DNA of 64,000 nucleotides from Acanthochromis polyacanthus (GCF_021347895.1 NC_067119.1:7452534-7516533); one strand, 5' to 3'; positions 41,670 through 55,615 are shown, counted from the stretch's first letter. The notes: generated from the sequence alone by a model not told the origin. Numbers and translations are program-made.

Positions 41670-44600
41670 TGTGTTTGTGGTGATGTGCAGGTTTTGGTGT
41701 CTGCCATACATTTAACAATTTAACTTAGCAATCAAAATGTAACATTATTTAACACCCTTTCATTTCTTCAGATTCTACACTGAGTTTGTACATATTAATC
41801 AGTAAAGCAGCAGCTGGTATGAGTCCTGTTGATGCAAAGTTAGAATTAAAATGCTAAGCAAGATTAACCCCATCCAGGATAATAACATGCAGAGAGAGAC
41901 GTACTCCAATTTAGACTAATGAAGGAGGTTAATATAGAATTAAGTGTCAGGAGAGGAGGAGAATATCTTCCTTGAGGTGAAGTTGAGAGATGATCCTCAA
42001 GAGGTTTGGATAATTAGCCTCTTGAAGGTGTGGAGACGTCTGATTCTCAACCCTCCCTCATCATTACTGTGTGTGCTGAGGTGAGTAGGAGGTGGAGGGG
42101 GATAAAACAAAACAAATAAAACTCATTAAAGGTGCCCGTGTGACTACAAATCCTCCTCTGCAGCAAGCTAACGCACCACCGACATCATTAGCTAAGGTCA
42201 GAGAAGTCATCGTTATTCTGTCTGGATATGAACGCAGATCAAAGCCTGCTATGGTTCATTGTCTTTTAACCTGAGGCAGGATTCTCAAAATCAGAGCCTC
42301 CTGTTTGGCAGGTTTCCATTTTTTCCTGCCTGATTTCGGCCTTCGGAGACTCAGAAAATCACTCGACACAGCAAGAGCAAATCTGGAGATGAGAAAAAAT
42401 CTAAATGTTTTCTCCGATGATGCACCCGTGGCTTTTTGTTCATGTGAAGAAGGGAGTTAATTTTTGATGATGCAAAATAGATGAGGGCTCTTTGTAGTTT
42501 TTGAAGAGAAGCTTGTAGGATCCTAAAGGAAAGTTGTTTTTATTTACGATGACATCTTCAGGATCGAGCACCAAGAGGAGGGATTGTTCCCACGTTTAGA
42601 ACCACCACAGTGGCGTAGCTCCAAGGATGGATGTTGGCCATTCTGTTTGTCACTTTGGCCCAGTTTTAGTTGAATTCTGCAGCATTTTGTTCAGAGATTC
42701 TTGGTTAAATCTGGATCTAACTGGCTTCATCTCTTGCACAACCAGGATGATGACTCTGACACCTGTAGCTTTGACCTTTAACACAATTCCTAGTCTTTTG
42801 TCTGGATAGTGATTGAAGTACGTCAACTGGGAATAACATGTAAAAAAATCTAAATAATTTAGTGTTGGTGCTAAACACACACAGTAAACACAGTAAAATG
42901 AGCATCAGCATAATCATTGTATTAGGCTGAAGTACAGAGAAACTGTAGACTTTTCTTGTTTAGCCATTATTTTGGTGAAACAACTGAACTGCAACACATT
43001 TTCCTGTAAAATTACAATAAAATACTGGCAGCTGTGTTATTTTGCTGTTTATTTACAGTATTGAAATTGTAATTTACATAAACAGGTACTGTATAATTAA
43101 CTAAAGCATTCTACAGTTGAACATAAAGTTCACTGTTTAATGCTATAACTAGACTTTCCCAATGATATACTGTTTATACAGAGTTGCTGCTGTAATCAAC
43201 ATTAACTGGAGCTGCTCGTAAATGCCAACATTTTTCTTTGAACATGTAAAAAACAAAACTATGACTTGCAGGCATATATCCAAAATTACTCACCCCACAA
43301 AACAGGAACCCTTCAGGAAACTGTCAAAGAACGACATATCATAAATTACTGTATCATAAGTTCCTAGAACGTTCACCAAAGGTTCCAGTTTGCTGGGATG
43401 TGTTCTTATTATCTATGATCCGCAATTGAGATCCACCAACAAGGATAAAGGCAAGCTATATTTTTATGCATCAGGAATATTGATTCAAAGAGAGAAATAT
43501 ATGTGGGAAAAATAGTTAAACTTGATGTAAAAACAAATGTTAAAATAACACTTTTCATGGCATCACTGTAAAGATAATAATGTTCTCTATATATTTCTTG
43601 TACAAAAATGCTTTGTTTAATTCACACCATCAATTTTCACAGTAACCTACTGTCAGTCATTTTTGTTTTGGAGCCCCAAAAAGCATCAGATTTTACAGTT
43701 TTTAACTATATTTTTTTGGGGAAAAACAGTGAACTACTGTTAGACTTTGACTGTATTTTTACATTCATTAATGAATACAGTGAAAGATGGATTGCCATTA
43801 GAGACGATCTCCCCTCAGAGAAACTGCCAGATGATGAACCTCAGTCATTTGGTGCCATCATTGGATCTAAATGTCAATTCTTAAGGCTGATCACTGAAAT
43901 TAATGACATCCCATCAGTCTGAGCTTTGTGTTTAGCGTTAATCAGTTAACATCATGGTAAATATTAGACCCGTTGGCGCTCTTTTCCAGCATGTTTGTCA
44001 GATAAATGTTGGGCGCTCACATTACTGCTGTGTATTTTTTTTTCATTTTAAATCAGATTGCTACATTTCATACCAATCAAAAGCTAAATATCCAACTGAA
44101 TTTTAGTTCAGGATGGATAACTGTTATTAGAATGTCCTTGTTCCAGCTGCCAAACATCACAGAAATGCTGTAAAATTTAATTACAGGCTTCATGTGGACC
44201 TGACTGTCATTAAAACGTCTGGACCGGACGAACATTTTCCATCGGTTTCACCGTGAAGGAAACAGTGAATCTGAATCCTCCCAGGGGCTGATGTTTTTGC
44301 TCCAACATGTCAGGTGTAATCCCAACCAATCTCCTGCTTCATTTCACACACATTTGCATCAGCGATCCTCAGGGTTTCATGCCAACAAGCCCACCGATCC
44401 TGCATGTCTGATAAGGGCCAGCGTACATTTTTCACTGACAACTTGATCTCGTTTGCTCAAATCGTTTTAGTCCCACAGCCTGTTTACACGAGGCAGACGG
44501 CGAGGCAGGTGCAGCAGCTTCCTCCTCGGGGCGCCTCGCAGCTGTAACTGCTATCAGACGGAGAACATGTGCCAACAAACACGCTGCTCGCTGATCACAC

Positions 44601-44725
44601 ATGAGAGCGTCTGCCGGCCAACAGACAGCCGCCACACGTTACAGGCATCAGGGCTCCAGCAGATACAAGTAAAAACACATCCAGAGTACTGCAAGTGTGA
44701 TTATAGACACAAATGCGTTTACATC
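41670..44725. other. Gene-poor stretch with a candidate regulatory block at its end
   Basis: No supported gene. Bases 42930-43100 contain 'ctgtaaaattacaataaaat' and 'ctggcagctgtgttattttg' words of a known fish dispersed repeat. A 104-codon frame at 43608-43922 has no recognisable domain. Bases 44200-44640 are GC-richer, non-repetitive and non-coding, a weaker candidate for a regulatory element. Confidence 0.35.
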
Positions 44726-44727
44726 TG

Positions 44728-45277
44728 GAGTTACTGAACACTGGGAAAAAAAAATGCCCCTCTCAAAACAAGAAAAAAAAAACTTATTTCAATGAACTTT
44801 TACCTTGAGACAAGTGAAAAAATCTGCCAATAGAACAAGTGAAAAATGGCTTGGTAAGATTTCTTTAAATAAGATATGACATTTAGAATACTGAGATCTT
44901 AAAATTAGCTGGGAAAACTTATTTATAAGCTATGTTTTACCAGGATTGTCAAGATTAGGTGTCTTAAAAAAGCCAGAAATGCTAAAAAAAAATAGCAGTT
45001 TTTTACTCCAAATAGATTTTTGCTTTCATGTACCCTCTTAATTTGAGATTTATTCAACTTATTTTGAATTTTCTGGTGAAATTCAACTCAAAACAAGATC
45101 ATTTCAAGATTGTTTGACTTAACAAGATATTTAAGACGCATTGTCTTAAAACAAGTCCCTCCGTCTTGCTGAAATGTCATTTGTTAAGTGAATTTATCTT
45201 AAATCAAGTGGGATGAGACATTTTGAGTAAAAACAAGACAAATATACTTGGTAAGATTTTGAGTTTTTGCAGTGAAT
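44728..45277. mobile_element. Non-autonomous element of 'aaaacaag' type, possibly hAT-like
   Basis: The interior repeats 'aaacaaga', 'cttggtaagatt' and 'caagtgaaaaa' words many times, and the right end reads 'ttgagtttttgcagtg', while the left reads 'cactgggaaaaaaaa'. The CACTG/CAGTG ends resemble hAT-type termini. This is a familiar fish dispersed repeat; the exact borders are uncertain. Confidence 0.5.
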
Positions 45278-45279
45278 GC

Positions 45280-48200
45280 ACAGAGTTCAGCTTTACGTTT
45301 AATCCGTTGATACACAACATGCTTCAAAAATGACCCAAAATGAATGGAAAATGGGTGTCTCTTTGCCCAGGCTGTGCATCAGAGGGTTAAACATCACTCC
45401 GCTGACTGGGCAGAACATCGAGAGAGTCTATCTCTATCTGGATCAAAAACTCACATTTTCACTTTTGATTCATCTCCCAGTCGTTTTCACTTGCAATAAA
45501 TTAATAATTTTGCCTCTAAACTATGAGAAAGTCATAAAGTAAGACATTTTCAGCCATAGAGTAAATGTATGGAAGTGAAAAGGGCAACTTTGCCCATAGA
45601 GCTCAATGGAAGTGAAGCAGAAAGATGCAGAAACACATGCAATTTGGAATTTTTTTGTCTTTTTTCTTAGATTTGACAGACGTTTTTACCACACCAAACC
45701 TCCTTCAGCCTCCTCCTCCTTTGTTTCCATCCTCTCCTGATAACAGCTCGGCTCTGCAGCAGGAATGTGGGTTCTGGCGCTGAACGTTTCCCTCCTTGTG
45801 TTTGTCCTCGAAGGCTTCGTCCGCATGTTTGTTGCAGTTGGACGGTTTGAGAGAGAAACAAACACTGCAGTCGAGGCTGTTCATAACACCAGATGCCCAG
45901 GAAGAGGTGGACGGAGGGTGGATGTGGCAGTAATGTGAGAGAACCAGGACCATTGTGTGCTTTAGTGCAGAATCCACTCAGCTAACACAACCTGATCTGC
46001 ACTGGTCAAACGCTGACCTCTGAACTTACTGGAGCTGCAAGCTGATTGCAGTAATGGCAGCAGTCATGGTTGTTCACATGCTCGAATGTTTCTGGAGAAA
46101 GTTTCCTGATTTAGGCAGTTTTTCATGTGTGTAGTTTAGTTTCACCCATTTTTTAAACCCTGAAACATCTGGAAAGTGGTGATAATTAAGTTGAGCATGA
46201 AGGATCCTTCATGATAAACATGCAAAGATAAACTTCCCTAATAATAATAATAACTTAAAACTGCTGAGTAGCTTGAGTGCTTTTTGTGTTGTTAAATTTA
46301 GTTAATCACATCTTCTTACTGCATTACAACCTGGCCACAAGAAGGCGTAGCTACCCTCTTAAAACAAATTCTTCAAGTATGAGATTAAAAGCCAGGACAT
46401 CATCATCACTGCAATATTCTTCATATTATTCTATATACAGATGGAAATTAGCTGCTAGCTAACTCTGGGAAAACTACTTTTAATTGTGCATTGTCCCTCC
46501 AAAAAGAACTGAAAGTAAACAGAAATATTACCAATTTATGCTAAATAATGTAGTGATTAACAACAGTGATACATCGGCTGACTTTTCCCTTTGTTTTTTG
46601 TACTTTTATGTTCTTTGCACATCTTTTTACTGAATTTTTGTCCATTTTTCAAAACTATAAACACAATGACATATTATCATCTTTAATCTGAGAGACGAAC
46701 TACAGTGTTTAACAGAGATCCAGTTAATTGCCATCAGATGAATGTAAACCAAATATTCACTCTACTTTTAGCTCCATTTTTGTCTCCACCAGCTCCTTTT
46801 TCTGCTTGGCAGTTTCACCAGCTAGTTGCTAACTGACGGTGGCTCCTATTTAATGCTGAGCAGGTCAGTTTTTAAACATCTATAAGTAAAAAGCAGCTGT
46901 CTTTGAAAACAAAGTTGACTTGAATGAAGCAAAAGAGTTAAAAAGTTGGGTGTCAGTCCAAAACAGGAAGCTCAAAGATGCTAAAATGATCTTTATAGCT
47001 GAGTGAAACTGAGTCAGTTGATGAATCTTTGTGGGTTTATTGTTAAAACAATCGGATTTTAATCAATTTATTTATATAAAATCCTGATTATTGCAATTAG
47101 CAGCTATTTTCAGACTCGTCTCTCAAATTTCGTCCTTTTCTGTGTCTATCACTGAGCTTCTACCACAGACCTAAGAGTTTACTAAGCTCTGCTGAAGTAA
47201 AGACGCATCTGAGGGACCTCTTTATGACCTGGGAGTCTGCCTCAGTGGATTAACCTCTGGCCTTTGCCACATTAGCCACTAATCTAGTGGTGAAGATAAA
47301 CACTTCAAACAAAAGTAGCTGGTTTTTACTAACTGATAAACACTTTAAGCTTTATTTACATTCACACACAGTGCAAACAGAAGCAATAAATATGTCTTTT
47401 TTCCACAACAATGAACTCAGGGTGTATTGTGTTTTAGCATCTGTATTTTCCTTTTAGGAATTTCAGGAGCCTCTGAGGTTGCATTTAGTCAGACATTTAG
47501 ATGTACTAGACCTCTGACTTTAGCCAGCTGTTTATTTTCTATGTGAAAGGCTCCACCTTTTCTAATCAATCCACATTGGAGCTCTGACTCAGATACTGCT
47601 GATTTGACCTCAGGGATTTAAGGCCCCTGATGACCTGCAGTGACCTCTGGCCCTCAGTGAATTACAGACAGCAGACACTTAATTTAATTATATCTCCACC
47701 TACGTCTGGTTAACACACCTACAACCAAACCTCATGAGGCTGAGGATGATCAGAAGAGTTATTGACTTTATTTTTACTGTAATTTGGTGCTAAAATCTCT
47801 TCTCCCTCCAAAGTTTGATAAGAAATCGATCATTTAGAATGTGCATTTTAAAGCTGTAGAGGGTTTGCTCACATTAAAACCTTGTTCTGCTCCTTATCTC
47901 CTGCCTCTGAGAGATTATCAGAGGCTGACGTGGGCCGTGATGTTGACACAGCTGCAGTCTGGGTGTAAACTAACGTGTTCAGGATGCAGCTCGCTGCCGC
48001 CCTGCAGCTTCAACCCACAGCCACTGGAAAGATCGTCTTCCACCCAGTGTGTGAAACCAGTCTCTGTCACTTTCTTTGACCTGAGAGGGAAACTGTCAGA
48101 GGATTTATGATGGATATTTTGCTGGAGATGGAACAGTTTTCATAAGATCTGAAAAACATATTTTTACTGTAGAGTTTTCAACAACAGATGTGCTTAAATA
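45280..48200. other. Gene-poor stretch, no gene supported
   Basis: Mixed AT-rich sequence. Reading frames at 45705-45977 (minus) and 47841-48110 (plus) lack splice support and recognisable domains. No repeat boundaries or RNA genes were identified. Confidence 0.3.
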
Positions 48201-49800
48201 TTTCCACTTTATTCTACTTTTTTTTTTTTACTTCTGCTGCACTGATGGAAATGCTGCACTTTTTACCTAAACTTACAGCTACAGTTGAAACTATGCACTG
48301 TAAAAAGAAAACTGTAATATTATGGTAGCACTGGTAGCAAAAGTGCTGTAAAATAACAGAAAATAACCATTTCATAAAAATACAATAAATTTTCAACATG
48401 AAAAACTATTTTAAGCTTTAATTTTACATCATAATGTGTATTCTTTGGGTTTTTAATGTTGAATTAAAGATATTTAGATGTGCTGAAACAATTAAATTAC
48501 TTCTAATATAAAACAGCAGTAAATATTATGTTAATCTAATTACATAGATCATTTTCTGTTATTTGTCAGTGACTTCATATCATTTTAGAAATATTTTTAG
48601 AAATATATTTAGAATGAATGTAATACTGTTTCCGAGTCCAGTTTCATCAATCACATCATTTTGAAAATATTTTTAAATTTAAAAAAAGTTAAACTTGTAA
48701 ACATATTTTAACAGTTTTCTTTTCCTAAAAACAGGAAATTTTATACTTAAAGACACATATTTTTAATTCGATTAGTTATTTTAAAATAGACACAAATTCA
48801 GTCTAATTCTTTATTTTATCTAGTGATTTCTAAGATTTGTATATTTTAAAAATTATGTAAAATAAAAATGAGAGAAATTTCATTCAGGTATATTATTTCT
48901 TTATTTTACTGCGTAGTTACTTTGGATATTTTACATTCAAAACACTGCATAAGTTAATAGAAGATTGGAAATGTTTAAACCAGTGGAGATGCCAACAGTG
49001 TGGCCTTGTGACCTCTTGTACAAAAATTATGTCTAATTAAGTCCTCATTACAGGTGTGTGTTCAACCTCACAGACATTTCAAGGAAGTAATCCCATCCAT
49101 GAAGTCACAAAATAATCAAATATTAGAGACTCTAGAATTAGAAGACATGAGAAAGTAAAACTTCTCCCATTAATCTTCTTATTTCCACGCAGATCTCTAT
49201 TTCTTGATTGACAAAACACTACTGAGACACTGACGTATCGCTAGTAATCATCTAATAATGTCATATTAAAATATATCAGCCACTGCAGCAAGTATTTCTG
49301 CATTTGGTACATTTTTTTCCTATAATACTGAAGCAATAGTAGTTTGAATGCATGAATTTCATCAGCATTACAGTGCTTTTACGCTGCCATACTGGTTCTT
49401 TGACTCAAGTAGAGCATCTGAGCACTTTTACTTCCACTGCAACACAAGAAACTACCAAAAGAGGTGAAGAGGTTCGTTCCGGCTCTGGCCAATGCCCGTC
49501 TTGTCCAGAAGGGGGCAGTGGTGCTTTTACTCACTTCCTTGAATGTGATTCCACTGAGCAAACTCACCAGATCTGTCTAACAAAGCCAAACATCTGAAAC
49601 AAAACCTGACAAGTAACTCTGACCCTTTTGTCGACTGCAGAGCCCAGACGCCGCCTGGATCTTTCCCTTTGCTCCGGTATCACTGGTAGATTCAGTGACA
49701 GGGAAGCCCTGCCCTGTAGGCAGATATAGGCAGAGAGGAAGACACCATGGAGAAGAAACTACCCTTTGTTCAGCCCTTTTGCTTTACCCTCCAGCTGTGC

Positions 49801-50062
49801 TCATAGATTTATCTGTGTGGGAGCGTTGGTGTTAATATACCCAGGGACAATGGTATCAGGTGGGCGCTCCGCAGGGATGAGTGGTCTCAGATCTATATTT
49901 AACACTGTGTTGTGTGTCAGAGGAGTGTAGAGTTGTAGGTCAGGAGCTGCTGGATGGGAGGACATCCTCTCTGTAGACTGTGACAGGTGCTCCAGGGACG
50001 TTACCTCCCTAAGGACCAATGGGGAAGAGGCGATCTCTATGTACGTTGAAGAGTTTACAGGC
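49801..50062 (-). CDS. Candidate terminal exon with tyrosine motifs, gene unknown
   Basis: On the minus strand a good acceptor ('ggttttctattcacag') is followed by one base plus 86 codons and a TGA at 49801-49803. The translation is protein-like and hydrophilic. It contains STYIEI (fits the ITIM pattern S/I/V/LxYxxI/V/L), LYTPL, and GYINTN (a YxN motif of the kind bound by Grb2-type SH2 domains), ending NTNAPTQINL. This would suit the cytoplasmic tail of a signalling receptor, but I recognise no family and found no preceding exon within the window. A Tc1 relic lies 290 bp upstream. It could instead be a chance frame, or part of an unrecognised mobile element. Confidence 0.4.
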
Positions 50063-50344
50063 CTGTGAATAGAAAACCTGAGGGAGGATGCTTCATGACA
50101 ATACAGAGTAACTGTTTGAAAACATCCGCCTGGTGCTCCATTGTTCTTCAACAACATTTTATTTATGGTTCCTATGGATGTAAAGTACCATTTACAATGT
50201 AAATATCTTGCATAATTGCACGTACACTAATGACTATTTTATGCAACTACTAGACCTGGACACAATCTACCTATTTTTCACTATTTGACAAAGAATTTGG
50301 TGCTTTGCAGATCTCTTGACCTCTACAGTGAGAGGATCCAGTGC

Positions 50345-50700
50345 TTCTGTTCCTCTTTAGGGGGCATTTTATTGGCATAGTTTAGGTCCACTTGCCCCCT
50401 CTCAATGAAGGGTCACTACAGATCAATTCAAAGTACTTCTGATTGATCATCTCTCTCCTATGATGAAACATTTCTACCCTGATGAGTTTGGTCTCTTCTG
50501 ACATGACGGTGTCCCGATCTAAAGGGCACGAGGGATCACTGGATGAGTAGAACATTGATGTGAATCATCGGCCGTGAACTCCACAGACGCCACATCTCAA
50601 CTCAGCCGAAGACACATGGGAGATAACGTAGTGTTTGGCAGAATGTTATGAACCAACATTTAGTATACGGGCAAACGTGTCAAATAAAGTCAAAGATCAA
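50345..50700 (+). pseudogene. Tc1-like transposase relic
   Basis: The nucleotide series 'ggtccacttgccccct', 'cttctgattgatcatctctc', 'cctatgatgaaacatttcta', 'ggcacgagggatcactg' and 'gatgtgaatcat' follows the order of fish Tc1 transposase genes. Short readable pieces are DVNH and HLNSAEDTWEI near the end (cf. SPDLNPVEHLWEI). Stops and frameshifts are frequent, and inverted repeats were not found. Confidence 0.65.
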
Positions 50701-50709
50701 GTATTAATT

Positions 50710-51520
50710 TCCTCCTGTCCTCGTTCCTCTTCAAAGAAGAATTCTTCCCTGCTTTGATTAATGTATCTCAGAGTTAATGATTAGTCGCCTGCTGGTCGAC
50801 ACATTAACCTGTAGGTCAAAGAGAAACTGACCTCAGTGGTGTGTTCATGTGGGTTCTGACTGAAGAAGATGAAGAACTTCAGGTACAACCAGTAGAATAA
50901 ACTTCAACCCAATATATTTTCATCTACCAAATTTTAAGTCAAATATATATTTCTTCACAGTCACTGCAGTCTTTTGGAAAGCAGCCTCTATTCAATATCA
51001 CCTCTTATGTTGTTGTGGAGCTTGTTAATCAGTCTTCATGAGCCGAATAAAAGCAAATTCATGTTTCTATTTCGGAAAGGTGCACAAGTCATAAGTTTCA
51101 TCATCGACCAAGTCTGTACATGCTTCTGTGGAGGTTCTCCATTATCCACATCTTTAAAACTTACCATTTAAAGCTCTGTCACTGAAAAAGTTGCTGCCAA
51201 ACTTTGTGTGAATTGACCCCAGGTATGATCGATTGTTCATTATTGTGAGCACTTGATAGACTTCTCTAGAGCTTGGCAATTAATTTTTATCCCAGTTAAG
51301 ACTGTGTGGAACAAATGAGGAGATTAAGAGGAGAACATTTTGTCAAGATTGTTGCCTTAATAACGATAGTTTTAATAAAATTCCAATATGAGCAGAATAT
51401 TCTAACTTTAGGAACTTTCCCTCTGTACATAGTGCAGCAATCTAATATGTTCCTGCACATCACATCCATGTCCTAGAAGTATCCGTTTTACAGAAACTCC
51501 TTCCCAGAGGATCTGAGGTC
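50710..51520. other. Gene-poor stretch, nothing recognised
   Basis: Mixed sequence without splice-bounded frames, clear repeats or RNA genes. Confidence 0.3.
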
Positions 51521-51529
51521 ATTTCCTGA

Positions 51530-52020
51530 TTGTTATCCCCAATGGCGATCATCCTGAATGGCCCGGCGTTTGTTTTCCAACCATCCAGGAAGTCTTCGCT
51601 TAATTTGTTATGCCTCCATCGCCTCCTCTCCTTTTTTTCTCCTTCTAAATCCCACAGACAACCAGGGACAAAGCGAGCTTGCACTTATCAGCCGTGGGAC
51701 TTGAAACATGTTTATTTACACATCATCAGAGGCCTCAAAGAGAAGCCGCCCGCTGGTCTTCAAACCGAGAAGATTCGGTCCCTTCGGTGCGGCGTCGGTT
51801 CCCGCTGCCACGTTTGATGGGTGTCAACAGCCACTCGCGGGGCTTCAAAGGGTAACATGGCGGCTACAGATGTGTGACGGCTCACAGGGCCCTAATCTGT
51901 TCAGAGGAGGGCGGCAGCCAATCCGGATCTGTTTCATCCAGCCGAGCTTTTTCCGTGAGGCCTGCTGTAATACAGTGCATTAGCGAGATAAAGGCCTCTC
52001 CTCACAGCTGTCTCATGCTG
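51530..52020. promoter_or_regulatory. Candidate conserved non-coding element
   Basis: A GC-richer, non-repetitive ~490 bp block in AT-rich surroundings. Words such as 'gtaatacagtgcattagcga' and 'gataaaggcctctcctcaca' (with a GATA core) have the look of constrained enhancer sequence. Frames on both strands are short and lack splice sites. Conservation is inferred from texture alone. Confidence 0.3.
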
Positions 52021-53619
52021 ACAGCCTCTTGGAAAAACTGATCCTTTCCTTCTCCGCCGCTGTATCTTCTCCACAGGTCTCTGTCTTTGCAGCCTCACAC
52101 TTCCCTGAGCCTGGACGCCTTTCTTTTTTCACCCACAAATCTCTTTCATCATCGGTCTCCTCACGGTTTTGGTTCATAACACGGTTCGCCTCGCTGCAAA
52201 GCCTCAGCCATTTTTCCACTCGTTCTCAGACACAAGAATTACCAAACACTCTGAAACCTCAATCTCTGTGTTTGGCAGCTAGAGAAGCCTTATTTTGTCT
52301 GATGGTTTCAAAAAAGTAACCAGTTAACTAGTTCTCCCTGGATTTCTACACTGTTTTTATCCTTTAACTATCAGTTGAGGGTATGATGTACATAAGAGGT
52401 TCAGAACAACTTAAACACTTTCATTTTAGGTTAAAATGAAAAATTACATAGTTTTAACCTTCATTATTGCATTAAAAAGGCAAGAAGTCCTCCAAGTTTA
52501 ACAGTCATCCCTTTCCCTCCGCCACAGATAAACAGAATAAACATGGAAGTGCAATAATAAAACTTTGGTTAGGTTTTGGCACAAAAACAACTTAGTTATT
52601 TTTGGGATAGACCGAAGTCTGAGGTTAATGTAAGTCCTTCGTCATCATGCTTACACTTATAAACTCTTGATTTAATGTTTGGGGACTGTCATGGCTAAAA
52701 GAATCTTGACTTGACAATCTTAAAATGGAAAACAGCCCACTGGTCTCTTAGGTTAAGCACTAAACATCCACCCCCTATGTGACTGTAAAAGACTAAAAGC
52801 TTGGAGACACTTTGAAGAATGTGGCCACCAAAGAAGACAGAAAAGGGAAGAAGCTATAATTTTGTACACATTCGTAATACAAAGTAAAGAACTATTGTTG
52901 TGATGTTGGTATCTTGAAATGGTTTACGTGCTTGTATGGTGAAGATTTGGGCTTTCCGTTTATTGTTTATCAAATTTTATCCTGAATGGGCCGATTCCAA
53001 TATAAAATACAGCAGCAGAATATTCACATGGCCTGATGACTGTTAAAGACCCCTCCATCCATCTCAACCACCTTCTTATGTTTACTTTATGGTATAGGGA
53101 TCAAATTTTAAATGAATTACTTAAGTTATCAGCAACTTTTATAAATCAATTATCAATCAGTCAATAGCACCACTGTAGCCGATAGTCATTGAGCATCACA
53201 GAAGACTTTGTCATGGTGACCCTTTATTGGCTCAACTCCCACAATGCTCTCTGCTTGCCATGAAATGGAACTGTCAGTAGCCTGAGTGACCTCCTCCTCT
53301 GGTTGCTACAGTAACAGCAAGATGTTCCACCTGGTGGAACAACCAGGCACTACAGCTAATGTACAACACATATTTTGACATGTATTAAACCATCTTATTC
53401 TGTCTTATTGGTATCTAACCGGTTAAATTCTAAACCAGAATTATTAAATTAACCGATAATCACTAACATTCCTACTTTGAGATTTTTTAAATATATCACC
53501 TCACCTTCTGCTTTGTCCTCATCATAATTACTGTAACAGCCAGAGCACATAAAACGAAACTTACGTCTATAAGAGGATTTTGTTGAAAATGGGGTTATTG
53601 AACTGCTGATCAAAAACCA

Positions 53620-53700
53620 TACACTACTGTCCAAAAGTTTGGGCTCACCCACACAACTCCATGTTCTTCATAAAAACTCACTTTTATTCATTCATTGTTA
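53620..53700. mobile_element. Non-autonomous DNA-element relic, copy 2 of the 9752 family
   Basis: 'cactactgtccaaaagtttg' and 'cttcataaaaactcactttt' repeat the opening of the copy at 9752-10065, here truncated after about 80 bases. Confidence 0.6.
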
Positions 53701-54545
53701 CGATCCAACCTCGAGGGTCAGCTATGTAACAAAAAAACAGATGTTTTTTGGTGCAGATAAAGGAATTCATTGCTCAGTAGCAAACTGAACATAAAAGTAG
53801 TCAAACAAAGCAAAACAAGGCTGGTGGGTGTTGCCAAACCAAAGAACAAAATTTAACCAAAAGAAGGCTAAAAGTATCTAGCCTAGCTAACATGAGCAAA
53901 ACAACTATACTCCCTAGCCAAACTTAAACACAGAAGCAACACCAACCACAGAAACTAATAGAAACTGCACAGAACTAAGGAAAACTGGTGCTTCTAAACA
54001 CAGACATTTAACACACAGTACATGAAGACTCAAACTACAAAATCACTTTTTCTGAAGTTGGCGGACTGCTAGCAGGAGCCACAGTCTCCACACCGAATTA
54101 GCAGCCACCAAAAGAAGCTCTAAATGTCCAAAGTCACCCGTCAGTGACTACAGACCCTACAGACCACATACAAACGCAAACAAAACACAAAGAGGCACAA
54201 TGGCAAACTGGCCACATCTACCCAGCCGTCTGATTGACAGCTTGGTTGTAGATTTGTCCTCCTGTGTGGTGATAGTGGGAGGAGGAGTTGTGGTGGAGGA
54301 CCGATTCACGGTGTGGAGGACCAGGGCTGGGAGGACGTCTGGAGCTCCAGACTAATCATTCCTCATGAGTGCCAGGTGGGAGCTGGAGCTCAGTCTATGG
54401 CCAGGTGTAATCAATCCACTCCACACGCCATCCAGACACAAAAGCTGTACAAAGTCCATTTCCCACACACACTGCCACCACAGGTAGACGTGCAATTCAC
54501 CTCAAGACTTTACCGGTTGATGGCCTTTTTTGTGTAAACAGTATC
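53700..54545. repeat. Probable retroelement-derived dispersed repeat
   Basis: Starts at 'gttacgatccaacctcgagg' immediately after the element relic at 53620-53700. It is A-rich with 'aacatgagcaaaacaac' words and ends in a GC-rich 'ggtggaggaccgattcacgg' part. From memory a similar block recurs in fish genomes, but no LTR pair or coding domain is visible here. Confidence 0.35.
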
Positions 54546-54549
54546 ACAG

Positions 54550-55600
54550 CTCATATCAAGTAGATTTACTGTATTTTTACAGTTGTAATCATCCAGGTTA
54601 TGACAATCTAAGGTGCTTAAGTAGAAGGCAGCTAGACTTCTTTTTCTTCTTAAAGACAGTTCACTCTCATCCATCTAACTGACAGGTGGGCAGTCAGGTA
54701 TTTATAAGGCCACCTGTGGGTCATTACTCACCTGGAATTCGTCAGCGTCCCAAAACTCACATCAATCAACTTGTTAAGGACTCGAGGCGTGAACACCTTA
54801 CCTTCACTTACCATGTTTAAAGTATGAAGTAATAGTTTGTGACCATGGTCATCATTTCAGCTTAGAAGGTGACAATATTGCTTTACTGGTATTGGTTTGA
54901 AGAATACATGGCATTCTCTTTAGTTTAGTTAAAATGCTTGACGAATTTCTCAATTATCAATTTAGAGGGTGTGCCCGAGTTTTAATGGATATCAAATACA
55001 TTCAATGTATATTAGGGATTGAATTGTTTCTAACTTAATTTGCACATCACAGGATCTTATAGACAATTCATAAAAATCTGTCTTATATGAATATTTACAT
55101 TCCCATGTTATAGGTTTTCTTCTCGTAATATTTGACATTATATTCAGGCTTGAAAAACAGTTAAGCTGTCTTTTGATTTTAAAATATCTGACAAATGCTT
55201 CAATTATAGACGTTGCTACCGGTAGAATAAATCTCAAAAAGCAAACAATAGACAAGCAAACAGCAACATAATGAGCACATTAAGAGGTTCACAGCAATCA
55301 ATCTCCCTTCATTTACACATCTATCTGATATTCTGTATATGACAAATCCCCTATTTTGAGGGTTTTTAGGGTACCTGACTTTTTTTTATTAAATAGGAAA
55401 TCATTGTTATTTTACCAAAAAAGATGGGTTCAGTCATGTTGTGAAGCAGAATGGAAAATTAAAAATAAATGATGAATTCCTCAGAGACGAGTCGACAAAA
55501 TCTCCTCTGATTGGACAGATAGCGATCACTTCTGACCAATAAGAGTCAATCTTAGGACCAGTGTGTTTGTATTTATAGAGTATAGAAGTAATGGATTGAA
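54550..55600. other. Gene-poor stretch, AT-rich
   Basis: No supported gene. It ends at a possible splice acceptor (tgtcctcag, 55607-55615). Confidence 0.3.
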
Positions 55601-55615
55601 GCATCCTGTCCTCAG

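Noticed and set aside
41358..41715. Three overlapping His/Pro/Cys-rich frames
   Set aside because: They are the three readings of the minisatellite and have no independent coding signal.
43608..43922. 104-codon plus-strand frame
   Set aside because: No recognisable domain, promoter or splice context; length is not exceptional for this much sequence.
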